DNA of 64,000 nucleotides from Bog-159 sp035499555 (GTDB lineage Bacteria; Acidobacteriota; Terriglobia; Bryobacterales; Bryobacteraceae). The stretch lies in NCBI GenBank assembly GCA_035499555.1, contig DATJYO010000049.1:62001-126000 (forward strand). The letters are read 5' to 3'. A program made the position numbers and the translations under genes. The notes under the pieces were generated by a model. That model did not search any database, had not been told where the DNA came from, and saw only the letters and a program-made list of their open reading frames with translations. Positions 1 through 7,775 of this stretch are shown one piece after another; the stretch's first letter is position 1, and every line of letters starts with the position of its first letter.

Positions 1-2
1 CA

Positions 3-1229
3 GGAGATTTCGGCCTGCCGCCGGAAGCCAACCTGGCGATCGTCGAAACCGAGAACGGCGCGCCTAACGGCTATGCCGCGCCGGGGATGATCTTCCTCAG
101 CCCTTCCGCGATCGGCAAGCAGGTCAATACGCGGCTGGTAGCCAATCAGATCGCGCGGCAGTGGTTCGAAGACCTGGTTTCGCCGGCCACGCGCAACCAT
201 CTGTGGCTGAGCAATGGAACCGCGGCCTATGCCGAATTGCTGTGGACCGAACATACCGCGGGACCGGGTGCCTTGGAACAGGCGTTCCGCGACGATGCCG
301 TGGAGGCGCTCACCACGGACAACGTGCCGGTGATCCAGGCCGCGCGCATGGAGGACTATTCGCCGGAACTCTGGGCCTTGACCGGCAGCAAGGGTGCGGC
401 GGTGCTGCACATGCTGCGCTACGTGATCGGCGATCAGAATTTCATGGCGACGCTCAAGGAATTCGCCACGCGGTACGCCTGGAAGGCGGCGTCCACCGCG
501 GACTTCAAGAAAGTGGCCGAAGACGTCTCCAAGCAGGACTTGGGCTATTTCTTCATCCAATGGATCGAATCGAGCGGCGCGCCGGAGTTCAAACTGGAAT
601 ACACCATCTTCCGGACGCAAAAAGGGTTTCGCGTAACCGGCAAGGTTGCGCAGGACCTGGATACTTTCCGCATGCCCGTGGACCTGAAGATCGAGACGGA
701 AGGCAATCCGGAAGAGAAGCGCGTGGAAGTGGTGGGCACGTCTTCGGAGTTCAGCGTGGATACGTTCGGCAAGCCCAAGACCGTGATCATCGATCCCGAT
801 CAGCGGGTGTTGCGGTTCAACAACCAGATCCGGACGGCGGTGGCCATCCGCCGCGGCGAGCAGTTCATGGAAGTCGGCGAATTCGCCGATGCGCTGAAGG
901 AGTACCAGAAAGCCCTCGAGAACAACCGCAACAGCTCGCTGGCGCACTACCGCATCGCGGAAGTGTTCTTCAAGCAGAACAACTACCAGTCCGCGGCCAA
1001 CGAGTTTCGCGGAGCGCTGGACGGCGACGGCGAACCCAAGTGGACCCAGGTGTGGGCGCACATCCACCTGGGGATGATTTTCGATATTACGGGTCAGCGC
1101 GAGCGGGCCGTGAACGAGTACAACCTGGCGGTGCGCACCAAGGATAACACCCAGGGAGCGCAGGAAGAGGCGGCCAAGTATCTGAAGAAGCCCTACGAGC
1201 GCAAGACCAGCCCCGAAGCGGATCAATAG
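3..1229 (+). CDS. M1-family peptidase-like protein with degenerate active site and C-terminal TPRs (5' partial)
   Basis: The reading frame is open to the left edge, so only the C-terminal part is visible. The M1 (gluzincin) HEXXH-X18-E signature is recognisable but destroyed. Counting from the ATG at 87, the residues are N20-Q21-I22-A23-R24 followed by QWF, and N43 stands where the third zinc ligand Glu should be, at exactly the M1 spacing. The adjacent L-S-N-G-T-A-A-Y block matches the usual WLxEGxAxY block. The rest of the M1 C-terminal region follows, then about three TPR units (about 835-1190). An intact relative lies at 39781-42207. I infer a non-catalytic, possibly scaffold or binding, role in the envelope. 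The signal peptide would lie outside the window. Confidence 0.85.
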   Translation, partial: GDFGLPPEANLAIVETENGAPNGYAAPGMIFLSPSAIGKQVNTRLVANQIARQWFEDLVSPATRNHLWLSNGTAAYAELLWTEHTAGPGALEQAFRDDAVEALTTDNVPVIQAARMEDYSPELWALTGSKGAAVLHMLRYVIGDQNFMATLKEFATRYAWKAASTADFKKVAEDVSKQDLGYFFIQWIESSGAPEFKLEYTIFRTQKGFRVTGKVAQDLDTFRMPVDLKIETEGNPEEKRVEVVGTSSEFSVDTFGKPKTVIIDPDQRVLRFNNQIRTAVAIRRGEQFMEVGEFADALKEYQKALENNRNSSLAHYRIAEVFFKQNNYQSAANEFRGALDGDGEPKWTQVWAHIHLGMIFDITGQRERAVNEYNLAVRTKDNTQGAQEEAAKYLKKPYERKTSPEADQ

Positions 1230-1251
1230 CCGGGCGGGCGCAGCGCACGGC

Positions 1252-2520
1252 TTAAGCCCGGATCACTTCCATGCCGAAGTAAGGCCGCAGGACCTCGGGC
1301 ACCACCACCGAACCATCCTGCTGCTGGTAGTTCTCCACGATCGCCACCCAGGTCCGTCCGATGGCCAGGCCGCTGCCGTTCAGCGTGTGCACGTATTCGT
1401 TCTTACCCTTCGGGGATTTGAACCGTATCGATGCCCGGCGCGCCTGGAACGCTTCGTAGTTGGAGCAGGACGAAATCTCTTTGTACGCGTTCTGTCCGGG
1501 CAGCCAGACTTCGATGTCGTAGGTTTTGGCGGACGAGAAGCCCAGGTCGCCGGTACACAGCGCGACGGTGCGATAGGGTAAACCCAGGCGCCGCAGGATG
1601 TCTTCGGCGTCGGCCGTCAGTTTTTCCAATTCGTCGTAACTGTGCTCCGGGTGCGCGAACTTCACCAGCTCCACCTTTTGGAACTGGTGCTGGCGGATGA
1701 TGCCGCGCACATCCCGGCCGTACGATCCGGCTTCGCTGCGGAAACAAGGCGTGTAGGCGCACAGCTTGATCGGCAGCCGCTCCGCGTCCAGTGTTTCGCT
1801 GCGGTACAGATTGGTTACCGGGACTTCGGCCGTGGGCACCAGCCAGAAGTCGGTATTTTCGCATTTGAACTGATCCTGCGCGAACTTGGGCAACTGTCCG
1901 GTGCCGAACAGGCTGGCGGAGTTGACCATAAAGGGCGGCAATACCTCCGTATAACCGTGCTCGCGCGTGTGCACGTCCAGCATAAAATTGATGAGGGCCC
2001 GCTCCAGCCGTGCGCCCGCGCCCCAGTAGACCGCAAAACGCGCCCCGGTGACCTTGGCGGCGCGTTCCAGGTCCAGTATTCCCAGTTCCGGGCCCAGATC
2101 CCAATGCGCCTTGGGTTCGAAGTTGAACGCCCGCGGCTTGCCCACCCGCCGGACCTCGACGTTATCCGCCTCGCTGTGGCCCAGCGGTACCGACTCGTGC
2201 GGCAGGTTGGGTATGCCGGTCAGCAGTTCGCGGAAGGACTCCTCCGCGGCTTTCACTTCGACATCGAGCTGGGCGATCCGTTCGCCGATCACCCGCATCT
2301 GCTGCTGTCTTTCGGCGGTATCCGCACCTTCCTTGCGCAGCTTGGCGATCTGCGCGCTTTCCGCATTGCGGCGCGCCTTCAACTGCTCGGACTCGGAGAT
2401 GGCGGCCCGCCGCCGCTGATCCAGATCGCGGAAGCTCTCGAGATTGGGAATGTTACCGCGGGTCAGCAGGCGCTCGGCGATGCGGTCGAAGTTGGCGCGG
2501 AACCAGGTTAGATCGTACAT
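1252..2520 (-). CDS. serS: Seryl-tRNA synthetase
   Basis: This cytoplasmic class II aminoacyl-tRNA synthetase charges tRNA-Ser with serine. The 422-residue length is normal. Residues 1 to about 110 form the charged N-terminal coiled-coil arm that grips the long variable arm of the tRNA. The catalytic core carries motif 2 (FRSEAGSYGRDVRGIIRQHQ) and motif 3 (GSGLAIGRTWVAIVENYQ). The ATG at 2520 has no Shine-Dalgarno, but TAGCAT sits six bases upstream, consistent with a leaderless transcript. It converges with the M1-like gene, 22 bases apart. Identification is secure. Confidence 0.98.
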   Translation of the reverse strand: MYDLTWFRANFDRIAERLLTRGNIPNLESFRDLDQRRRAAISESEQLKARRNAESAQIAKLRKEGADTAERQQQMRVIGERIAQLDVEVKAAEESFRELLTGIPNLPHESVPLGHSEADNVEVRRVGKPRAFNFEPKAHWDLGPELGILDLERAAKVTGARFAVYWGAGARLERALINFMLDVHTREHGYTEVLPPFMVNSASLFGTGQLPKFAQDQFKCENTDFWLVPTAEVPVTNLYRSETLDAERLPIKLCAYTPCFRSEAGSYGRDVRGIIRQHQFQKVELVKFAHPEHSYDELEKLTADAEDILRRLGLPYRTVALCTGDLGFSSAKTYDIEVWLPGQNAYKEISSCSNYEAFQARRASIRFKSPKGKNEYVHTLNGSGLAIGRTWVAIVENYQQQDGSVVVPEVLRPYFGMEVIRA

Positions 2521-2526
2521 CTAACC

Positions 2527-2532
2527 ATGCTA
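2527..2532 (-). promoter_or_regulatory. -10-like hexamer of serS (TAGCAT)
   Basis: On the minus strand TAGCAT is followed by six bases and the serS ATG. Transcription starting about seven bases downstream would begin at or near the start codon. No convincing -35 is visible. The assignment rests on the same arrangement before many other genes in the window. Confidence 0.45.
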
Positions 2533-2604
2533 GCAAGCGATAAACCGGGGTTGGATCACACGGGTAACGCAGCAGCCGCTGCTTCGGTGCGCGCGGGCGA
2601 GAGG

Positions 2605-2766
2605 CTATTCGTCCTCTTCTTCAATGGTGGTAACTGGTTCGAGGTCCTCGGCTTCGAAAATCTGGCGGCAGTCGAGACATTCAACGTATTCCACGCCGTC
2701 TCGCCGCGCTATGATCTCGGTACGGGTATGCTGGCATGCGTGCTGCATAAAGCAAGACTTAGGCAT
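2605..2766 (-). CDS. Small Cys/His-rich acidic protein (53 aa), putative zinc-binding
   Basis: This short gene sits alone between serS and hemB. The 53-residue product begins MPKSCFMQHACQH, has a later CLDC pair (C30, C33), and ends in an acidic tail rich in Glu and Asp (TIEEEDE). C5, C11, H9 or H13 together with C30 and C33 could form a small zinc ribbon. The codon use is GC-rich and ordinary for the genome. There is no clear Shine-Dalgarno, and a TAGAAT lies one base before the ATG. A second in-frame Met is at residue 7. I do not recognise a named family. That it is a real gene is inferred from the coherent Cys spacing and from filling an otherwise empty 370-base gap. Confidence 0.55.
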   Translation of the reverse strand: MPKSCFMQHACQHTRTEIIARRDGVEYVECLDCRQIFEAEDLEPVTTIEEEDE

Positions 2767-2877
2767 TATTCTACTGAACCGCATGGCCTTGTCAAGGGGC
2801 TGGCGGCCACTTTTTCAAAAAATCTAACCCAAGGCAGCAGCCGATTGGCCCGTTTCGGACCGTTTTGAGTACTAAGC

Positions 2878-2883
2878 TACAAT
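2878..2883 (+). promoter_or_regulatory. -10-like hexamer of hemB (TACAAT)
   Basis: TACAAT is followed by seven bases (ttaagcg) and the hemB ATG at 2891, which is leaderless geometry. The context gcTACAATtt recurs almost identically before the gene at 42249. A weak -35 candidate, TTCGGA, lies 18 bases upstream. Confidence 0.5.
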
Positions 2884-2890
2884 TTAAGCG

Positions 2891-3871
2891 ATGCCGTTCC
2901 CCGTTCAACGTCTGCGCCGCCTGCGGGCCAGCGAACCCATCCGCCGGCTGGTTCGGGAAACCCGCCTGCACCCGGCCGAGTTCATCCTCCCGCTTTTCGT
3001 CTGCCCCGGCGAGGGCGTCCGGCGGGAGATCGGCGCCATGCCCGGCAATTTCCAGTTATCCATTGACGAACTGGTGCGCGAGTGCCAGGAGGTGCAAGCG
3101 CTCGGCATCGGGGGCGTGATCCTGTTCGGCCTGCCCGAAAAAAAGGACGAAGAAGCTTCCGGCGCCTATGCCGACGACGGCATCGTGCAGCGTGCCATCC
3201 GGGCCCTGCGGGCGGAGGTGCCCGGCCTGCTCATCATCACGGACGTCTGCAATTGCGAGTACACCAGCCACGGCCATTGCGGCAAGATCGTGAACGGCGA
3301 TGTGGATAACGACCAGACGCTCGAATGGCTGGCGGCGTCGGCAGTTTCGCACGCGCGCGCCGGAGCGGATATCGTAGCGCCGTCGGACATGATGGACGGC
3401 CGGGTGGCCGCCATACGGCGGGAACTGGACGCCGCCGGCTTCACGCGCATTTCGATTCTCTCGTACGCCGCCAAGTTCGCGTCGGTGTTCTACGGGCCGT
3501 TCCGGGAGGCGGCGGAATCCGCCCCGCAGTTCGGCGACCGCCGCAGCTACCAGATGGATCCGGCCAACGGGCGGGAGGCCATGCGGGAGATCGAATTGGA
3601 CCTGGAGGAGGGCGCCGACATGATCATGGTCAAGCCGGCCCTGCCGTATCTCGACCTGATCCACGAGGCCCGCCGGCGCTTCGACGTGCCCATCGCGGCC
3701 TACCAGGTAAGCGGGGAGTTCTCCATGATCGAGGCAGCGGCGCGCAACGGCTGGATCGATCACGACCGGGCCATGATGGAGAGCCTGACCTCCATCCGGC
3801 GGGCTGGTGCGCAGATCATTCTGACGTACTTCGCCAAGCCTGCGGCCCGGCTGTTGGGCGCCATCAGTTAA
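2891..3871 (+). CDS. hemB: Porphobilinogen synthase (delta-aminolevulinic acid dehydratase)
   Basis: The enzyme condenses two 5-aminolevulinate molecules into porphobilinogen in tetrapyrrole (heme) synthesis, in the cytoplasm. The 326 residues cover the whole TIM-barrel family. The zinc site DVCNCEYTSHGHCG supplies C120, C122 and C130, so this is the Zn-dependent, cysteine-type enzyme. The two Schiff-base lysines are K195 (SYAAKFAS) and K248 (MVKPALPYLD). There is no Shine-Dalgarno before the ATG, and TACAAT lies seven bases upstream. It is followed by the di-iron repair gene ric after 70 bases, a plausible iron/heme association but with its own regulatory site in between. Confidence 0.98.
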   Translation: MPFPVQRLRRLRASEPIRRLVRETRLHPAEFILPLFVCPGEGVRREIGAMPGNFQLSIDELVRECQEVQALGIGGVILFGLPEKKDEEASGAYADDGIVQRAIRALRAEVPGLLIITDVCNCEYTSHGHCGKIVNGDVDNDQTLEWLAASAVSHARAGADIVAPSDMMDGRVAAIRRELDAAGFTRISILSYAAKFASVFYGPFREAAESAPQFGDRRSYQMDPANGREAMREIELDLEEGADMIMVKPALPYLDLIHEARRRFDVPIAAYQVSGEFSMIEAAARNGWIDHDRAMMESLTSIRRAGAQIILTYFAKPAARLLGAIS

Positions 3872-3892
3872 GTGCGCTTCAGGCCGCCGGCA

Positions 3893-3908
3893 TGTGACCT
3901 AGGTCATA
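3893..3908 (+). promoter_or_regulatory. CRP/FNR-family palindrome TGTGA-N6-TCATA upstream of ric
   Basis: The sequence TGTGACCTAGGTCATA contains the perfect 12-base palindrome TGACCTAGGTCA and fits the TGTGA-N6-TCACA half-site pattern of CRP/FNR-family regulators (CRP, HcpR and similar). If transcription starts at the A of the ric ATG (3942), as the TACCCT at 3930-3935 suggests, the centre of the site is at -41.5, the classical class II activator position. The regulator is unknown. Confidence 0.6.
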
Positions 3909-3929
3909 GCCGCGCGCGGCGCTCCCCCT

Positions 3930-3935
3930 TACCCT
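3930..3935 (+). promoter_or_regulatory. -10-like hexamer of ric (TACCCT)
   Basis: TACCCT is followed by six bases and the ATG at 3942. It is a poor -10, as expected for an activator-dependent promoter, and there is no Shine-Dalgarno. Confidence 0.4.
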
Positions 3936-3941
3936 GAAATC

Positions 3942-4508
3942 ATGATTACTGACACCTTCTCGGAAGTGCGGGCACAAGCCGGCGCGGAAAACTGGCGCCA
4001 GGAGCCCCTCACGGACCTGATCGGCCATATCAAAAGCACGCATCATAGCTACACGCGCCAGGCGATCGTCCGCCTCGGCCCGCTGTTGGCCACGGTATGC
4101 GCCGCGCACAGCCAGGACCACCCGGAGCTGCTCCAGATCCAGGCGGCGTTTGATGGCCTGGCCGAGGAGCTGACCGCGCACCTGATGAAGGAGGAAGTTA
4201 TTCTCTTTCCCTATATCGTCCGTATGGAAGAGGCGGTCATGGAGGGCCAGCCGGTAATGCGGCCGCCGTTCGGGACGGTCGGGAATCCCATATCGATGAT
4301 GATTCGGGAGCACGACGGCGCGGGCAATGCGCTGCGCCGGATGCGACAGGCGAGCGAGGGCTACGCCGTCCCGGCGGGTGTCTGTCCCGGCTATCAAGAC
4401 CTTTATCAAGCTCTGGCCGATCTGGAAACCGACCTTCTCCAGCATATCCACCTGGAGAACGATATCCTCTTTCCGCGAGCGGTCGAGATGGAAACGCGCG
4501 CGCGTTAG
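3942..4508 (+). CDS. ric: Ric/ScdA/YtfE-type hemerythrin-like iron-sulfur repair protein lacking the N-terminal ScdA domain
   Basis: The product (188 aa) is a cytoplasmic four-helix di-iron protein of the family that repairs Fe-S clusters damaged by nitric oxide or oxidants. Likely iron ligands are visible: H34/H35 (THHSYTR), H80 with E84 (HLMKEE), H124 (REHDGAG), H168/H170 and E172 (HIHLEND). The family blocks PFGTVxNPIxMM and LEND-ILFPRA are well kept. Canonical members are about 220-240 residues and begin with a Cys-containing ScdA_N domain. Here the protein starts directly at the hemerythrin part (WRQEPLTDLIGHI), and no ScdA_N coding is seen in the 70 bases upstream. It is probably induced through the palindrome at 3893-3908. 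Confidence 0.9.
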   Translation: MITDTFSEVRAQAGAENWRQEPLTDLIGHIKSTHHSYTRQAIVRLGPLLATVCAAHSQDHPELLQIQAAFDGLAEELTAHLMKEEVILFPYIVRMEEAVMEGQPVMRPPFGTVGNPISMMIREHDGAGNALRRMRQASEGYAVPAGVCPGYQDLYQALADLETDLLQHIHLENDILFPRAVEMETRAR

Positions 4509-4545
4509 GGTGGTACGCTGGAGAGTAACTCCATCCAGCGGCCCC

Positions 4546-5220
4546 ATGATCTCACTCACCGGAGTCCAGAAGAGTTTCAACGGCAAACGCAAAGTCACTG
4601 CCCTGGAAGAGATCGACTTAGAAGTGAACCGGGGCGAGATGGTCTCCATCGTGGGACCGTCCGGCTCGGGCAAATCCACCCTGTTGAACCTCATCGGCGG
4701 CCTCGATCGTCCCACGGCCGGCGAAATCCGCATCGACGGCCACGCCATCGCCAGCCTCTCCGATGACGATCTGACCCGCCTGCGCCGCGACAAGATCGGA
4801 TTCATCTTCCAGTTCTTCAACCTGCTGCCCAGCCTGAGTTGCGTGGAGAACGTCGCCTTGCCGCTGCACCTGAAAGGTCTGGCCCGGCAGGACACCCGGA
4901 AGCGCGCGCACGATCTGCTGGAGCTGGTGCAGCTCGGCCATCGTCTGGACCACCTGCCCGACGAGCTGTCCGGCGGCGAGCGGCAGCGCGTGGCGATCGC
5001 CCGGGCGCTGGCCTTTTATCCGCCGATCCTGCTGGCGGACGAACCTACCGGGAACCTGGACAGTCATACGGGAGCCGAGATTCTGCGGCTGATCCGCGAT
5101 CTGCACGAGCGCCTGGGCGCCACGGTTTTGATTGTGACGCACGATGGCGGCGTGGCCGAGAGCTGCCCGCGCATGGTCACCCTCCACGACGGCCGCATCG
5201 TGGGAGACGTGCGCCGATGA
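4546..5220 (+). CDS. ABC transporter ATPase, LolD/MacB type
   Basis: This is the ATP-hydrolysing subunit (224 aa) of a type VII (mechanotransmission) ABC system. Walker A GPSGSGKST is at residues 37-45, the Q-loop is in FIFQFFNLLPSL, the signature is LSGGERQR, Walker B is ILLADEPTGNLD and the H-loop is VTHDGG. The ATG at 4546 is chosen because the alignment with LolD/MacB begins there, although the frame stays open further upstream. The TGA overlaps the permease ATG (ATGA, 5217-5220). It is the first gene of a four-gene operon with an FtsX permease, a LolA-like carrier and an outer-membrane barrel. The context suggests moving a lipid or lipoprotein across the envelope rather than drug efflux. 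Confidence 0.95.
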   Translation: MISLTGVQKSFNGKRKVTALEEIDLEVNRGEMVSIVGPSGSGKSTLLNLIGGLDRPTAGEIRIDGHAIASLSDDDLTRLRRDKIGFIFQFFNLLPSLSCVENVALPLHLKGLARQDTRKRAHDLLELVQLGHRLDHLPDELSGGERQRVAIARALAFYPPILLADEPTGNLDSHTGAEILRLIRDLHERLGATVLIVTHDGGVAESCPRMVTLHDGRIVGDVRR

Positions 5221-7775
5221 TCCTATTGCGGCTCATCAGTTGGCCGTATGCCCGCAAGCACCTGCTGCGCTGGCTGCTCACCATCGGCGGCATCGTACTG
5301 GGGGTGGCTCTGCTGGTGGGCATGTACACTGCCAACCAAAGCGTGCTGGAAGCTTTCAACCGCACGGTCGAACATATCGCCGGCAAGACGCAGCTACAGG
5401 TTTCCGCGGGCGATGGCGGATTCGCCGAAGAGGTATTGGAGAAGGTGCAGGATGTGCCGGAGATCCGGGCCGCGGCGCCGGTGATCGAACAGGTGGTCGA
5501 TACGGGCTTCAAAGGCCAGGGCAAGCTGCTGATCCTGGGCGTCGATATGACCGGCGATCGCAGCCTGCGCGATTACGATCTGGAGGGCGGCGACCAGGAT
5601 GTGGTCGACGATCCGCTGGTGTTTCTGGCGCAGCCGGACTCCCTGATCCTCACCAGCGAGTTTGCGGCCCGCAACCATCTGGGGAGCGGCAGCAAGCTGG
5701 CCATGAGTACGATGGACGGCGAGAAGCAGTTCACCGTGCGCGGCATCCTGCGCGCCGGCGGCATGAGCTCGGCGTTCGGCGGCAACCTCGCCATTATGGA
5801 CATCTACGCCGCGGAGAAGATCTTCGGCATGGGGCGGCGCTTCGATCGCATCGATATCGGGCTGAAGGACGGCTTGACGTTGGAACAAGGCGAGGCCGCG
5901 GTGCGGCGGGCGCTGGGGCCGGGTTTCGAAGTCGAACCGCCGGCGGGCCGCGGGCAGCATTTCGAAGCCCTGATGAGCGTCTATGAGATGACCATGAACG
6001 TCGCCAGCCTGTTTGCGCTGTTCATCGGCATGTTCATCATCTACAACTCCTTCGCTATCGCGGTGACGCAGCGGCGGGCCGAGATCGGCATACTGCGCGC
6101 GCTGGGCGCCACGCGTGGCCAGATCCGGACCCTGTTCCTGGGAGAAAGCGCCATCGCGGGCCTGGCGGGATCGGCGGTGGGCATTGGATTCGGCCTGCTG
6201 ATGGCGCAGGGACTGACCGCCAGCACCAACGCTTTTATGGAAGGCGTGATGGGCGCTTCAGCCAATGCCGATCACATGCTGGTGCAGCCGTGGCTGCTGG
6301 CGATCGCGGCGGCGGTGGGCGTGGTCACCAGCGTCGTGGCGGCCATGCTGCCGGCGCGCAACGCGGCGCGGGTGGATCCGGTGAAGGCGCTGCAGAAGGG
6401 GCAGTACCAGGTGCTCTCGGCGGGCGAGAACCGGCGGCGGCGCATCGCGGCCATGGCGGCCATTGCGATCGCCGCCGGCTGCATCCTGTTCGGCCACGGC
6501 GGAGGTGCGGTCTTCTACACCGGATACCTGCTGGCGGTGCTGGCTATACTGCTGCTGACGCCCGCGCTGTCGCTGTATCTTTCGAGATTGCTGCGCTGGC
6601 CCTTAAGCTGGCTGCGCCCGGTGGAAGGCGCGCTGGCCGCCGACAGCCTCATCCAGGCGCCGCGGCGTACTTCGGCTACGGTAGCCGCGCTCATGCTCTC
6701 GCTCGCCCTGGTGATCGGGTTGGGCGGCCTGGCGCGCGCCAGTTACGCGGACATTACCGACTGGATGAACACCACCATGAACCCGGATTTTTTCGTAACG
6801 CCGTCGGAGATCATCTCCAGCCGCACCTTTCACTTTCCCAACAGCATGGGCGACGGCCTGCGGCAGATACCCGGCATCGCCGAAGTGCAGCCGGTCCGCA
6901 TCGTGCGCATCGATTTCGGCGGCAGCCCGGTGATGCTGGTGGCGACTGATTCCGCGAGTATCGCGCGCCGCACCCGCGGCCGCAAAGTCACGGCCGGCGA
7001 TTTCGACGGGATGTACCGCACGGTGGCCGCCCAGAAGGGCGTCATTATCGCGGACAACCTGGCGCAATTGCAGAAGCTGAAGCTGGGCCAGATGTTGGAT
7101 ATCGCATCGCCGTCGGGTGTGGTGCGGCTGCCCGTCGCCGGAATTCTGAAGGATTATTCCAACCAGTTGGGCACCATTTTCGTCGACCGTGTGCTCTACC
7201 GGCGGTTCTGGAAAGACGACGCCGTGGATGTGTTTCGCGTCTACCTGGCGCGCGGCGCTTCGCCGGGCGACGTCAAGGCGCGCATCCTGGACCGGTTCGC
7301 GAAAGAGCGGCGTCTGTTTGTGCTGTCCAACAAGGATGTGCGCGGTTATGTGATGAAGGTAACCGACCAGTGGTTTGCCATGACTTACTTACAGCTTTTT
7401 GTGGCGGTGCTGGTAGCCATTCTGGGCATCGTGAATACGCTCACGGTGTCGATCGCCGACCGCCGGCGGGAACTGGGCGTGCTGCGCGCGGTGGGCGGGC
7501 TGCGCTATCAGATCCGGCACACGATCTGGATGGAGGCGCTGGCCATTGGCGGCATTGGTCTGATGCTGGGCGTGGTGGCGGGCGCCGTCAATCTGTACTA
7601 TCTGCTGACGGTCTCGCAGGAGAGCTTTGCCGGAATCAAGCTCGACTATACTTTCCCCTTTGGCATTGTGGCGCTGTTGGTGCCGGTGATTCTGGGTGCG
7701 GCGTTCGGCTCGGCGCTGCTTCCGGCCGAGACCGCGGTCCGCAGTTCGCTGGTGGAGGCCCTCGAATATGAGTGA
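5217..7775 (+). CDS. ABC transporter permease with two FtsX domains
   Basis: This inner-membrane partner (852 aa) of the preceding ATPase is a duplicated permease. A first transmembrane helix (about 15-37) is followed by a periplasmic MacB_PCD-like domain. A three-helix FtsX bundle follows (SLFALFIGMFIIYNSF, then two more), with the cytoplasmic coupling motif RRAEIGILRALGA. The arrangement then repeats, ending with AILGIVNTLTVSIADRRREL and GVLRAVGG. This double layout is typical of YbbP-like or large lipoprotein-release-type permeases. The start is the ATG in the 4-base overlap with the ATPase stop, although the frame is open much further left. It overlaps the next gene by eight bases. Confidence 0.93.
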   Translation: MILLRLISWPYARKHLLRWLLTIGGIVLGVALLVGMYTANQSVLEAFNRTVEHIAGKTQLQVSAGDGGFAEEVLEKVQDVPEIRAAAPVIEQVVDTGFKGQGKLLILGVDMTGDRSLRDYDLEGGDQDVVDDPLVFLAQPDSLILTSEFAARNHLGSGSKLAMSTMDGEKQFTVRGILRAGGMSSAFGGNLAIMDIYAAEKIFGMGRRFDRIDIGLKDGLTLEQGEAAVRRALGPGFEVEPPAGRGQHFEALMSVYEMTMNVASLFALFIGMFIIYNSFAIAVTQRRAEIGILRALGATRGQIRTLFLGESAIAGLAGSAVGIGFGLLMAQGLTASTNAFMEGVMGASANADHMLVQPWLLAIAAAVGVVTSVVAAMLPARNAARVDPVKALQKGQYQVLSAGENRRRRIAAMAAIAIAAGCILFGHGGGAVFYTGYLLAVLAILLLTPALSLYLSRLLRWPLSWLRPVEGALAADSLIQAPRRTSATVAALMLSLALVIGLGGLARASYADITDWMNTTMNPDFFVTPSEIISSRTFHFPNSMGDGLRQIPGIAEVQPVRIVRIDFGGSPVMLVATDSASIARRTRGRKVTAGDFDGMYRTVAAQKGVIIADNLAQLQKLKLGQMLDIASPSGVVRLPVAGILKDYSNQLGTIFVDRVLYRRFWKDDAVDVFRVYLARGASPGDVKARILDRFAKERRLFVLSNKDVRGYVMKVTDQWFAMTYLQLFVAVLVAILGIVNTLTVSIADRRRELGVLRAVGGLRYQIRHTIWMEALAIGGIGLMLGVVAGAVNLYYLLTVSQESFAGIKLDYTFPFGIVALLVPVILGAAFGSALLPAETAVRSSLVEALEYE

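Noticed and set aside
4839..5216. An upstream extension of the FtsX permease frame
   Set aside because: It lies in a shifted frame over the ATPase, is Arg/Pro-rich and is not part of the permease fold; the ATGA overlap gives a proper start.
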